DNA of 42,509 nucleotides from NCBI GenBank assembly GCA_021200475.1, contig JAJQGP010000046.1:1-42509 (forward strand). Direction: 5' to 3'. Below, in pieces: positions 22,336-29,748 of this stretch; the stretch's first letter is position 1, and every line of letters starts with the position of its first letter. The position numbers were made by a program, and so were the translations under genes. The stretch comes from Lachnospiraceae bacterium (GTDB lineage: Bacteria > Bacillota > Clostridia > Lachnospirales > Lachnospiraceae). The notes below the pieces were generated by a model that saw nothing but the letters and a program-made list of their open reading frames with translations, was not told the DNA's origin and ran no database searches.

Positions 22336-22749
22336 TTATCCCAGATGCCGGAAAAAGAACAGCAGGCTCCCTGTCACCTTCCCGGCCGCAAGCGCAATCA
22401 CCAGCCAGCTTACATTCTGCGAAATGCCCAGTTTCCTGCTGTAAACCGGAAAAATGTCAACAATCTCCGCAAGAGCCATGATCCAGCCGCCGATAAAGAT
22501 TCCAATAAAAAGTCCCGCTGGTACCAGCATCCACGCCCCGCCTGCCAGTTTAAAATCAAACAGGGTGACCACATCTCCGGCCATGGCCCCCAGAAAAATT
22601 GCATCCTCATACCACAAAATCTGCCGCGCAGTATGTGAAATGCCAATAAAACGCGTCAATATTCCAAGTCCGATCATAACGGACGCCACTCCGCCCGCCA
22701 CCAGAAAACCAGACGCAAATCCAACGATGACCGCCAATACCTGTCCCAT
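22336..22749 (-). CDS. spoVAB: stage V sporulation protein AB
   Basis: 137 residues with four hydrophobic segments, matching SpoVAB in length and sequence (VGFASGFLVAGGVASVMIGLGILTRF; LWYEDAIFLGAMAGDVVTLF; WLVIALAAGKVTGSLLFFF). SpoVA proteins act in the inner forespore membrane, where the channel imports dipicolinic acid during sporulation and releases it at germination; SpoVAB is an accessory subunit. The gene follows spoVAA with a 62-nt gap that holds a small inverted repeat. AAAGGT and GGAAG precede the ATG. The SpoVAC, AD and AE genes are not here. Expression should depend on the forespore-type promoter at 23692-23721. Confidence 0.9.
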   Translation of the reverse strand: MGQVLAVIVGFASGFLVAGGVASVMIGLGILTRFIGISHTARQILWYEDAIFLGAMAGDVVTLFDFKLAGGAWMLVPAGLFIGIFIGGWIMALAEIVDIFPVYSRKLGISQNVSWLVIALAAGKVTGSLLFFFRHLG

Positions 22750-22783
22750 TCTTCCGGCACCTTTCTACATTTTTTGATCACCA

Positions 22784-22821
22784 TTCAGAGCAGCAGGCGG
22801 TCTGCGGCCTGCTATTCTAAA
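22784..22821. repeat. mini palindrome, deletion form of family A
   Basis: TTCAGAGCAGCAGGC (22784-22798) and GCCTGCTATTCTAAA (22807-22821) are inverted repeats that match the ends of the family A elements, with almost no interior. It overlaps the last codons and stop of spoVAA. Confidence 0.5.
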
Positions 22822-23503
22822 TCGTGGCTCTTTGGGGCAGCAGTTCCTCCCCGCTCCTCTTTTTTCTCCTGCGTATGCTTCCTCTCATCTGCCTCAATCA
22901 CCGTCGTATCGACATCGTTCTCATAGACCCGCATCTGCACCTGCAGCGGTGTTGGCTCCGCCTGGTTCTTCCTGCGCGCAAAATGGTGGAAAAACAGCAG
23001 AATTCCCAGACCTACTCCAATGGAATAAGGAATCTCCAGCAGCATAGCCCCTCCCGAAGACGCTCCGGTCAGCAGCTCATACAACCGTGCAAACAAATCC
23101 GTCATCCCCACATCCATATGAAATGCCATAATCGAGAAGGCCGCTCCAAAAAAGACAGAAAACAAATCAGCACGGTTTTAAAACCGCTCCAGATCCGTTC
23201 CGGGCCTCCTTCCCCCACAGAAGGCTTTTCCACTGTCAGGATAAAATCCGTCTCACCGAGATTATTCACCGCAATCTTCGGGTATTCCTGCCAGATGACA
23301 GGCAGCACATCCATCAGAGAATATACATAGCGTCCTGGCCCGTGTATCCGCTCTGTCGGCAGCCGCAGAGTCTTCACCTTATTTTCCGTCGGTTTATCTG
23401 CGCAGCAAATCTGTGCAAGTTCGCCCAGGCGGACAGACGCTGCCCCTCCGGAAATCCTCACATTCTTATCGATTTTCAGGTAAAGCGTATCTGAAGCACC
23501 CAA
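22812..23503 (-). pseudogene. spoVAA: stage V sporulation protein AA, interrupted by a frameshift
   Basis: SpoVAA is a partner of the SpoVA dipicolinate channel. The N-terminal domain is read in one frame (SDTLYLKIDKNVRISGGAAS through NNLGETDFILTVEKPSV), then FKTVLICFLSF runs into the wrong frame. The family continuation FFGAAFSIMAFHMDVGMTDL through PTPLQVQMRVYENDVDTT lies one frame away and ends at 22812. The junction is a run of six As on the plus strand (23148-23153); seven would restore frame. The coding strand there reads U UUU UUG, a canonical -1 slippery heptamer. No ATG suits the first part; TTG at 23503 is the best start. A second single-base change near 23499 could join it to the small frame upstream. 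Genuine decay, programmed shift and sequence error are all possible. Confidence 0.75.
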
Positions 23504-23660
23504 AGCTGTCCCATCTCCCTTCCAGATTTTTTTCTGCCCGCACAAGCTCCGCATTATCCGGCCGGCTTGTCCGCACCCCCATATAATACCAGGCACAGAT
23601 CACACACAGAAGCACAAGAGCCAGCACCAGCAGCAAATACCATTTCGTCATTTTTTTCAT
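23466..23660 (-). CDS. small membrane ORF preceding spoVAA, or its displaced N-terminus
   Basis: A 64-codon frame beginning MKKMTKWYLLLVLALVLLCVICAWYY, one strong membrane or signal segment, then a polar tail. It starts 25 nt after the forespore-type promoter and overlaps the start of spoVAA in another frame. Removing one G from the GGG at 23498-23500 would fuse its SFG to ASDTLYLK of SpoVAA. It could therefore be a membrane-anchored N-terminal extension lost by frameshift, or a separate small protein. The ribosome binding site is weak. SpoVAA proteins usually lack such an extension. Confidence 0.35.
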   Translation of the reverse strand: MKKMTKWYLLLVLALVLLCVICAWYYMGVRTSRPDNAELVRAEKNLEGRWDSFGCFRYALPENR

Positions 23661-23691
23661 AGGATTGTTTTCCGTCTTAATGATTTGTCCC

Positions 23692-23721
23692 TAGTATTCC
23701 CGGAAGTTCGCAAAATAATAC
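23692..23721 (-). promoter_or_regulatory. sigma-F/sigma-G type forespore promoter of spoVAA-AB
   Basis: On the minus strand GTATT (23721-23717), exactly 15 nt, then GGGAATACTA (23701-23692). The latter fits the sigma-F -10 pattern GGnnAnAnTA at every fixed position, and sigma-G overlaps it. Placement before a spoVA gene supports the call. Confidence 0.6.
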
Positions 23722-23837
23722 GCCTGCGGTCGTGCAGAAGACGGCTTTGCCCAGTCCTGCTGTCTGCGCGACCGCATCTGACGTTAACCGGAAATATTCT
23801 TTGCGCAGCTGGAAAACACCTCTCGCAGCCATGCGCA

Positions 23838-23888
23838 GAAAAGGATCCCTTCTGCCACAAAGAATACCGGCAAAAAGGATCCTTTTTC
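23838..23888 (-). terminator. hairpin after deoC
   Basis: GAAAAAGGATCC with a GCC extension pairs with GGC and GGGATCCTTTTC, forming an inverted repeat 26 nt past the deoC stop; the stem's own 3' arm ends in TTTTC. The rest of the 253-nt gap 23661-23913 shows only the spoVAA promoter and no gene. Confidence 0.5.
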
Positions 23889-23913
23889 ACTGCTTTCGTC
23901 TATCCAGACTTTA

Positions 23914-24582
23914 TCACTGCTGTGCTTTCGCGATTTTTACAATACGGCTCGTACCAAGCCGGGAAGCGCCCAATTCCAGAAAATGCGCTGCGTCGTCAAG
24001 GGAGGAAATTCCTCCGGCAGCCTTGATTTTCACGTTGCTGCCTACGTGTTTCGCAAACAGGGCGACGTCCTCGAAGGTCGCGCCTCCTGTGCTGAATCCG
24101 GTAGATGTTTTGATAAAGTCCGCACCTGCTTCCGTAACAATCTCGCAGAGGCGGATCTTCTCCTCCTCCGTCAGCAGGCAGGTCTCAATGATCACCTTCA
24201 GAATTTTGCTGCCGCAGGCCGCCTTCAGCGTACGGATTTCATCCAGAAGACAATCATAGTTCTGATCTTTCACCCAGCCGATGTTAATCACCATGTCAAT
24301 CTCGTCCGCGCCGTTCGCAATCGCGTCCTTTGTCTCGAATTCCTTAACCGCAGTCGTCTGATAGCCATTCGGGAATCCGATAACCGTGCAGACGGCCGGA
24401 GTATCCATCGATGCCAGACGGTCAAAATAATCCCTGACCTGCTTTACATAGCTCGGCGGAATACACACAGACGCCGTTTCGTATTTCACCGCGTCATCAC
24501 AGATCTGCTGAATCTGTTCCCAGGTCGCGCTCTGCGAGAGCAGCGTGTGGTCTACATGCCGAAGTATTTCTTTTAGTTCCAT
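23914..24582 (-). CDS. deoC: deoxyribose-phosphate aldolase
   Basis: 222 residues, class I aldolase of the TIM-barrel DeoC family. It cleaves 2-deoxyribose 5-phosphate to glyceraldehyde 3-phosphate and acetaldehyde, the last step of deoxynucleoside catabolism. The catalytic set is complete: Schiff-base Lys158 in [14 protein letters not shown], Asp96 in DEIDMVIN, Lys187 in KIKAAGGI, and VDHTLL at the N-terminus. GGAGG lies six nt from the ATG. It sits 26 nt behind the binding-protein gene of the ABC importer, as the last gene of that run, followed by a hairpin. This suggests the importer may bring in deoxyribose or a nucleoside, though the importer looks like the oligosaccharide class. Confidence 0.96.
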   Translation of the reverse strand: MELKEILRHVDHTLLSQSATWEQIQQICDDAVKYETASVCIPPSYVKQVRDYFDRLASMDTPAVCTVIGFPNGYQTTAVKEFETKDAIANGADEIDMVINIGWVKDQNYDCLLDEIRTLKAACGSKILKVIIETCLLTEEEKIRLCEIVTEAGADFIKTSTGFSTGGATFEDVALFAKHVGSNVKIKAAGGISSLDDAAHFLELGASRLGTSRIVKIAKAQQ

Positions 24583-24608
24583 TTTGGTTCCTCCTTTTTC
24601 TTATCGTA

Positions 24609-26279
24609 TTAGCTCTCCTGTTTTTTCTTCTTCACCGCCTGCCACAGGAAAGAGAGCAGAATCAGCGCCCACACCGCAGCAAGGCCCGCCAGCAGAATCA
24701 CAGAGGTCTGCGGCAGCGGTCCGAGGTCTTTTAAACCGCCGGAATCCTCATCCGTCGTCTCAATCTGATCGAGGCGATAGAGCGAAGTCACATCATCATA
24801 AAGGGTCTCGAAATAAGCGTCGTCAATGGTTTCCCCGCGTCGGGCTGACTTTGTCGTATTCTCAATCAGCTGCCCGGCCGCACTGCGCAGGGAGGTGGAG
24901 CCGTTAAAAACTTCCGTCGTAAAGGTATTTTCAATGTTTTCCAGCAACAGCTTTGCAGCATCAATCTTCACGCTGTAGTAGGTCGAATTGTCCTCTCCTG
25001 ACCGGGACAGATAGTCCTGGTACTCGTCAGACTCCTGTGCTTTTGTCGTAACCGGAAGATACCCCTCCGTCTGAGAATATCCAATCTGCACCTCGTTCGT
25101 GAGAAGATACTGTGCAAACAGCCAGGACGCGAGCACTTCCTGGGAATCCTCTTTATTAAAGATACAGATGGATGGTCCCTGTGAGATCATCTGTACATTC
25201 TCCGTATCATACTGGGGAACCGCCATCACCACCGTTTCAAATTCTACCAGCTTGTCTTCGCTGATGTCAAGCAGCGGCGCATCCGTTCCCATCCAGGTAG
25301 CTCCGGCAGTCGAGTCGATGGCAAAAATACACTGCCCTGCGTTGAGGAAGTTGGCTGGATATCCGGAAATCTTGAAAGTGGAAAATTCTCTTTCTTCCGC
25401 ACGCGCCGCAATCTCATACAGCAATTCCGTCGTTGTGTCATTGAAGAGCAAAACGTCCCCCTCTGCGGTCGAATACCCGGCATCCAGCTGTTTGAGCATC
25501 GTGATCATCATGTTGTCCGTGGATTTGTAAATAAACGGAATCATCACACTCTGCCCATTCACGACAAAATTTCCATCCTCATCCTTCTCCATCGCCGCAT
25601 CACAGACTTCCCAGATAAAATCCCAGGTCAGCGTCTCCGGAAGTTCAAAGCCAAGCGCCTCAACATACGTCTTATTCACATAGCAGGCTTCTGTGGACCG
25701 CATATACGGAAGCGCGTAATAATATCCGTTGATCTGACATTCGTCCAGAAACTGCGACACTACCTCATCCACCGTCGGGGAGTCAAAAGCCAGCTCACTT
25801 CCTCCCAGTCCGTATTTTTCATCCGTCATCAGGTTATCCAGCGCTACCACCTGGTTATCACCGGTCAGGTAGGTTGCGATGTGATCCGGGTACGTAATGC
25901 AGACATTGGGCGTCGTATCCGTCGCAATGTTCGTAATAACATCGTTATAAATATCCGAGTAATCCGTATACAGCCGGATATTCACCGTAATATTCGGATA
26001 CAGCGCTTCAAAATCTTCAATCGCTTGCTCATAGATCGCCACCTGGCTCTTATTCGTATCATTCTTCGCCCAGAAGGTAATCTCATAGTCACGCGAAGTG
26101 TCAAACTCCTCCGGAACCTCAAAGGCCTCCTTCGTCTCCTGCGAACCGTGGCATCCAGTCAGTAAAACCATGCAAAAAATAATCAGCAGCGCCGCCAGAA
26201 CGCCGCGCCGCGCCCCAACGCCAGAGCTGTCCAGCCTTCCATTGCGTTTCCCTATCTGTTTCACCGTGTCTCGTCTCAT
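24609..26279 (-). CDS. carbohydrate ABC transporter substrate-binding lipoprotein with C-terminal membrane helix
   Basis: 556 residues, family 1 extracellular solute-binding protein. A lipoprotein signal ends in LLTGC, giving a lipidated Cys43, and the mature protein opens with YEITFWAKNDTNKSQ, typical of sugar binders. Unusually, the far C-terminus has a second hydrophobic helix (VILLAGLAAVWALILLSFLW) followed by AVKKKKQES, a stop-transfer sequence, so the protein should be tethered at both ends. The ATG at 26279 is chosen because AGAGGA lies six nt upstream; a TTG eight codons earlier is less likely. It is downstream of its two permease genes with a 154-nt gap holding a CATCGCA/TGCGATG hairpin (26338-26356), perhaps a stability element, and 26 nt ahead of deoC. 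The ligand is not known. Confidence 0.9.
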   Translation of the reverse strand: MRRDTVKQIGKRNGRLDSSGVGARRGVLAALLIIFCMVLLTGCHGSQETKEAFEVPEEFDTSRDYEITFWAKNDTNKSQVAIYEQAIEDFEALYPNITVNIRLYTDYSDIYNDVITNIATDTTPNVCITYPDHIATYLTGDNQVVALDNLMTDEKYGLGGSELAFDSPTVDEVVSQFLDECQINGYYYALPYMRSTEACYVNKTYVEALGFELPETLTWDFIWEVCDAAMEKDEDGNFVVNGQSVMIPFIYKSTDNMMITMLKQLDAGYSTAEGDVLLFNDTTTELLYEIAARAEEREFSTFKISGYPANFLNAGQCIFAIDSTAGATWMGTDAPLLDISEDKLVEFETVVMAVPQYDTENVQMISQGPSICIFNKEDSQEVLASWLFAQYLLTNEVQIGYSQTEGYLPVTTKAQESDEYQDYLSRSGEDNSTYYSVKIDAAKLLLENIENTFTTEVFNGSTSLRSAAGQLIENTTKSARRGETIDDAYFETLYDDVTSLYRLDQIETTDEDSGGLKDLGPLPQTSVILLAGLAAVWALILLSFLWQAVKKKKQES

Positions 26280-26433
26280 AATATATCCTCTGGTTTTCCT
26301 CAATTCCGTTTTTCCCGCCCTTCAAAGACCATCCGTTCATCGCAATTCCTGCGATGCCTCCATTTTCAGACTATTCTGCTGCCTGCCCGTCTTTTTCAGC
26401 TTCTGCGCGTTGCTTTGCCGCCATCCTTTGGCA

Positions 26434-27309
26434 TTACGCTTTCAGGCCGCCACGGGATACCCCCGCCATGATCTGCTTACGGAAAATCAGAAACAGCACA
26501 ATCAATGGCACGGAGATCACTACCACCGCTGCCATCATCGCCGGAATATTTTCCCGTCCGAATCCATTTTCCCGGATCTCCTGTATTCCGTTCGACACCA
26601 GATAATAGTTCGGGTCATCCGTAATCAGGCGCGGCCATACGTAAGAATTCCAGCACTCAATCACCTTCAGAATCGTGACGGTCGTCATCGTCGGCTTAGA
26701 GATCGGCAGCATCACCTTCCACAGATACTTAAAATCCGAAGTTCCATCCACCTTTGCGGCATAATACAGACTGTCCGGGATCTGCTCAAAATTCTCCTTC
26801 AGCAGATAAATATAGAAGACCGACGTCACCGAAGGCAGAATCAGTCCGGCATAGCTGTTCCGCAAATTCAGATTTGTGATCGTCACAAAATTCGTGATAA
26901 TCACCAGCTCATTCGGGATCATCATCAGTGAAAGGAAAAACACAAACACCAGATTCTTCCCGCGAAACTCCAGCCGTGCAAAGGCAAACGCCGCCAGCGT
27001 AATCACTGCCAGCATCAGCACCGTTGTCGCCACCGCGAAAAGCAGCGTATTTGCCAGATAACGCGCCAACGGCACCTCCGTAAACGCGTCCGCGTAATTC
27101 TGCAGAGTCGGCGTCAGCGTAAAAAACTTCGGAACAGACTCCGAGCTGTACTCACTGTAGCTTTTCACCGACGTCAGCACCATCCAGTAAAACGGAAACA
27201 GCACAATCAGCGCCCACAGCGCCAGAAACACTCCCTTAACGGCGCCCAGAATGCGTGAACCAATTTTCTCCCTCCGTTCGGCCTTTCCAAAATCAAATGC
27301 ACGTTCCAT
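26434..27309 (-). CDS. carbohydrate ABC transporter permease (MalG type)
   Basis: 291 residues, six membrane helices. The family EAA loop, which docks the ATPase, is YYAAKVDGTSDFKYLWKVMLP near residue 190. Features of the MalG/UgpE branch are the N-terminal ALIVLFPFYWMVLTSVK and the C-terminal MAGVSRGGLKA. It pairs with the MalF-type permease 21 nt upstream to make the channel for the sugar importer. The unusually polar first 25 residues precede helix 1. The ATG is preceded by an adequate purine stretch. Substrate unknown. Confidence 0.93.
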   Translation of the reverse strand: MERAFDFGKAERREKIGSRILGAVKGVFLALWALIVLFPFYWMVLTSVKSYSEYSSESVPKFFTLTPTLQNYADAFTEVPLARYLANTLLFAVATTVLMLAVITLAAFAFARLEFRGKNLVFVFFLSLMMIPNELVIITNFVTITNLNLRNSYAGLILPSVTSVFYIYLLKENFEQIPDSLYYAAKVDGTSDFKYLWKVMLPISKPTMTTVTILKVIECWNSYVWPRLITDDPNYYLVSNGIQEIRENGFGRENIPAMMAAVVVISVPLIVLFLIFRKQIMAGVSRGGLKA

Positions 27310-27330
27310 CTCGTTCCTCCATGCGTCCCT

Positions 27331-28230
27331 TCACTTTTTCTTCCTGCTCACCATCAGATTAATGCACGTAATAGTCAGTATAATCACAAACAGGATGATC
27401 GCCGCCGCGCTGGCGTACGAAGGATATCCGCCGCTGTCGCCATAGAGCATATCATATACATATCCGACGATCGTGTTCATCTCAGCCGCGTTCAGATCCG
27501 TACCAAAGAGCGCAACCACATCGCTGTATGCCTTAAACGCACCGATGAAGCCGGTAATCACCAGGTAAAAAATCATCGGAGAAATCATCGGCAGTGTGAT
27601 CCGGCGGAAGATCCGGAAGCTGGAGGTGCCATCCACCCGCGCAGCCTTATAGTAATCCTCATTGACGGAAGCGAGCGCACCCGTCAGAATCAGAATTTTG
27701 AACGGCATGACAACCCAGATCGTATAAACGCACAGGACAAACATTTTTGCCCAGTACGGTCCGTCGATAAAGTCTACCGCACTGCCCCCAAAGAATTTGA
27801 TCAGCTGATTCACCAGACCATCGCTGTAAGCCGTCTGTTGAAATAAAATCATAAACACCAGACCAACTGCCAGCGTGTTGGTCACATAGGGCAGAAAATA
27901 AATGGTCTGCAGAAGATTCCGAAACCGTCTGATAGAGCACAGCGCAACCGAAATCAGCAGGGCGATGCCAGTCGAGAGTGGCACTGTGATAATCACAAGA
28001 ATAAACGTATTTTTTACAGCCTGCATAAAATAAGGGTCATGCAGGACGTAGGAGTAATTATAAAGTCCAATGCCGTAATAAGTCTGAGAGGTAAAATTAT
28101 ACCCCTCCTCAAAAGAGTAAATAAAGACATCAACCAGCGGATATACCAGAAACACCCCCAGGAACACAATCGCCGGAAGAAGGCACAGCCAGCCCTTTAT
28201 ACCGTCAAAACGCCCTTTCGCCATATTCAT
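27331..28230 (-). CDS. carbohydrate ABC transporter permease (MalF/UgpA type)
   Basis: 299 residues, six membrane helices, with the short-N-terminus UgpA/MsmF architecture. The EAA loop is YYKAARVDGTSSFRIFRRITLP near residue 205. The opening GWLCLLPAIVFLGVFLVYPL is typical. AGGAGG sits seven nt from the chosen ATG; a second ATG two codons on is possible. Its ATG overlaps the stop of the ATPase gene (ATGA), implying translational coupling. Partner of the MalG-type permease downstream. Confidence 0.93.
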   Translation of the reverse strand: MNMAKGRFDGIKGWLCLLPAIVFLGVFLVYPLVDVFIYSFEEGYNFTSQTYYGIGLYNYSYVLHDPYFMQAVKNTFILVIITVPLSTGIALLISVALCSIRRFRNLLQTIYFLPYVTNTLAVGLVFMILFQQTAYSDGLVNQLIKFFGGSAVDFIDGPYWAKMFVLCVYTIWVVMPFKILILTGALASVNEDYYKAARVDGTSSFRIFRRITLPMISPMIFYLVITGFIGAFKAYSDVVALFGTDLNAAEMNTIVGYVYDMLYGDSGGYPSYASAAAIILFVIILTITCINLMVSRKKK

Positions 28231-29468
28231 CGCCGTGCCTCCTGTCTGTCCGCCGGTTCCGCATGCGCTGCGTCTGCCGCATCGGGAGCCGCATGCGCGT
28301 TTTCCGGCCTGTTATGATAGCTGTCCGCTGCGCAGGAAGCAGCTTCTCCCAGTAATCCACACCGGATGCGCGCTTCTGTCTTTTTATCAAAAAGGAACAC
28401 TTTTTCCGGCCGCAGCGCAAAACGAACCGTCGGGCGCGACGTATCTACCCGGCTTTCTGTGCTGATGATAGAACGGACGGTCGGATTCACCGATGCCCGA
28501 TTCCGGGAAAGGACACTGATGTCGCGTCCCATCACCTCAACACCGCCAAGGTCACAGACAAACGGTCCATCCTCGCGCAAAAGAAAACCTTCCGGGCGAA
28601 CACCGACCCAGACCTCCTGCTCGGCATTTGTCCGCTGCCCGCTTTCCCCCTGCACCCTGAGGACCCGGTTCTCTCCAATAAAAAGCCAGCCGTCCCGCAG
28701 CCGTCCCTCGAACACATTGATCGGCGGCGTTCCGAGAAACTTTGCGACAAACAGATTCGCCGGGCTGTCATAGACCTCCTGTGGTTTTCCAGTCTGCTGT
28801 ACCACTCCTTCCTTCATCACCACAATCCGGTCTGAGATACTCATCGCCTCATCCTGGTCGTGCGTCACAAAAATCGTCGTAATACCGGTTTCCCGCTGAA
28901 TCCGGCGGATCTCATCCCTCGTCTGCAGCCGCAGTCTCGCATCCAGATTCGAAAGAGGCTCATCCAGAAGCAGTACTCTCGGCTGCTTTACCAGAGCGCG
29001 CGCAATCGCCACCCGCTGCTGCTGGCCGCCGGACAGCTCCGCCGGCCGCCGATCCATCAGCTGATCGATCTGTACCAGATGCGCCGCCTCATCCGCCATT
29101 TTCCGCATCTGTTCCTTTGACAGCCGATCCTTTCCCTTGCGGTTCTCCAGTGGGAATAAGATGTTTTGCCGTACCGTCAGGTGCGGGTACAGCGCATAAT
29201 TCTGAAACACCAGCCCAATGCCGCGATGCTCCGGCGCCAGGTTCGTCACATCATCTTTTCCGAAAAAAATTTTCCCTTCTGTCGGCTTCAGCAGTCCGCT
29301 GATCAGATTCAGCGTCGTACTTTTCCCGCAGCCGGATGGCCCGAGTAGCCCGATCAGCTCCCCGTCCGGGATTGTAAACGTAAAATCATTTACCGCAACG
29401 ACTTCTTCCTTCTTTTTCCGGTCGCGCCCCGGAAATTTCATCGTTAAATTCTTTAAAACAATCTCCAT
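28227..29468 (-). CDS. ABC transporter ATPase (UgpC/MsmK/MalK type)
   Basis: 413 residues. The nucleotide-binding domain holds Walker A GPSGCGKST (43-51), signature LSGGQQQRVAIARAL (145 onward), Walker B VLLLDE (165-170) and switch H203 in FVTHDQDEAM. The rest is the MalK-type regulatory beta-domain (VFEGRLRDGWLFIGENRVLRV, VWVGVRPEGFLL, VRFALRPEKVFLFD). It ends with an Ala/His/Asp-rich tail of about 40 residues not typical of the family. Start: GGGAGG five nt before ATG 29468; longer frames upstream run through the promoter. It is the first gene of the importer operon. In most Clostridia one MsmK serves several importers, so a dedicated ATPase is notable. Confidence 0.93.
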   Translation of the reverse strand: MEIVLKNLTMKFPGRDRKKKEEVVAVNDFTFTIPDGELIGLLGPSGCGKSTTLNLISGLLKPTEGKIFFGKDDVTNLAPEHRGIGLVFQNYALYPHLTVRQNILFPLENRKGKDRLSKEQMRKMADEAAHLVQIDQLMDRRPAELSGGQQQRVAIARALVKQPRVLLLDEPLSNLDARLRLQTRDEIRRIQRETGITTIFVTHDQDEAMSISDRIVVMKEGVVQQTGKPQEVYDSPANLFVAKFLGTPPINVFEGRLRDGWLFIGENRVLRVQGESGQRTNAEQEVWVGVRPEGFLLREDGPFVCDLGGVEVMGRDISVLSRNRASVNPTVRSIISTESRVDTSRPTVRFALRPEKVFLFDKKTEARIRCGLLGEAASCAADSYHNRPENAHAAPDAADAAHAEPADRQEARR

Positions 29469-29568
29469 TGTTTCCTCCCTGCGCCCCGCATTCTCCATCC
29501 GGGTACTTACTCCGGAACTCTGCCAAAAAGAAACTCGTTTCCGGACAGCTGTTCTCTGGTTCGTGATC

Positions 29569-29574
29569 ATTATA
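29569..29574 (-). promoter_or_regulatory. extended -10 promoter of the sugar ABC operon
   Basis: On the minus strand TGCTATAAT: a perfect -10 with the TGn extension, about 95 nt before the ATPase start. The -35 region is poor (TATCAT-like), which suggests dependence on an activator or on the extended -10 alone. Confidence 0.6.
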
Positions 29575-29576
29575 GC

Positions 29577-29610
29577 ATTCTGTTTGAAAAAATGATACAG
29601 CAAACAGAAT
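29577..29610. promoter_or_regulatory. inverted-repeat operator candidate at the sugar ABC promoter
   Basis: Perfect 10-bp arms ATTCTGTTTG (29577-29586) and CAAACAGAAT (29601-29610), 14 nt apart, spanning the -35 region just upstream of the -10. Likely a dimeric regulator site; the regulator is not in the window. Confidence 0.5.
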
Positions 29611-29655
29611 TTTTATCCGCTGCATATACCTTCAAACACAAAATAAGTAACAACC

Positions 29656-29680
29656 CGGAACAGCAGGCCGCTGTTCTGAA
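29656..29680. repeat. mini palindrome, deletion form of family A
   Basis: GGAACAGC-AGGCC-GCTGTTCTG: the two ends of family A brought together with five bases between. It lies between the glyQS terminator and the sugar-operon promoter. Confidence 0.5.
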
Positions 29681-29693
29681 CGGTTGCCAAAAG

Positions 29694-29723
29694 AAAACCC
29701 CCGGATAACCAGCTCCGGGGATT
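29694..29723 (-). terminator. intrinsic terminator of glyQS
   Basis: On the minus strand ATCCCCGGA pairs with TCCGGGGGT across an 8-nt loop, followed by TTTTCTTTTGG. It starts 26 nt past the glyQS stop. Confidence 0.85.
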
Positions 29724-29748
29724 CTGTTCCTTTTTCGTGCAGTGGCTT

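Noticed and set aside
23685-24259. Plus-strand frames across 23685-24259
   Set aside because: They are antisense to deoC and cross its terminator; no resemblance to any protein.
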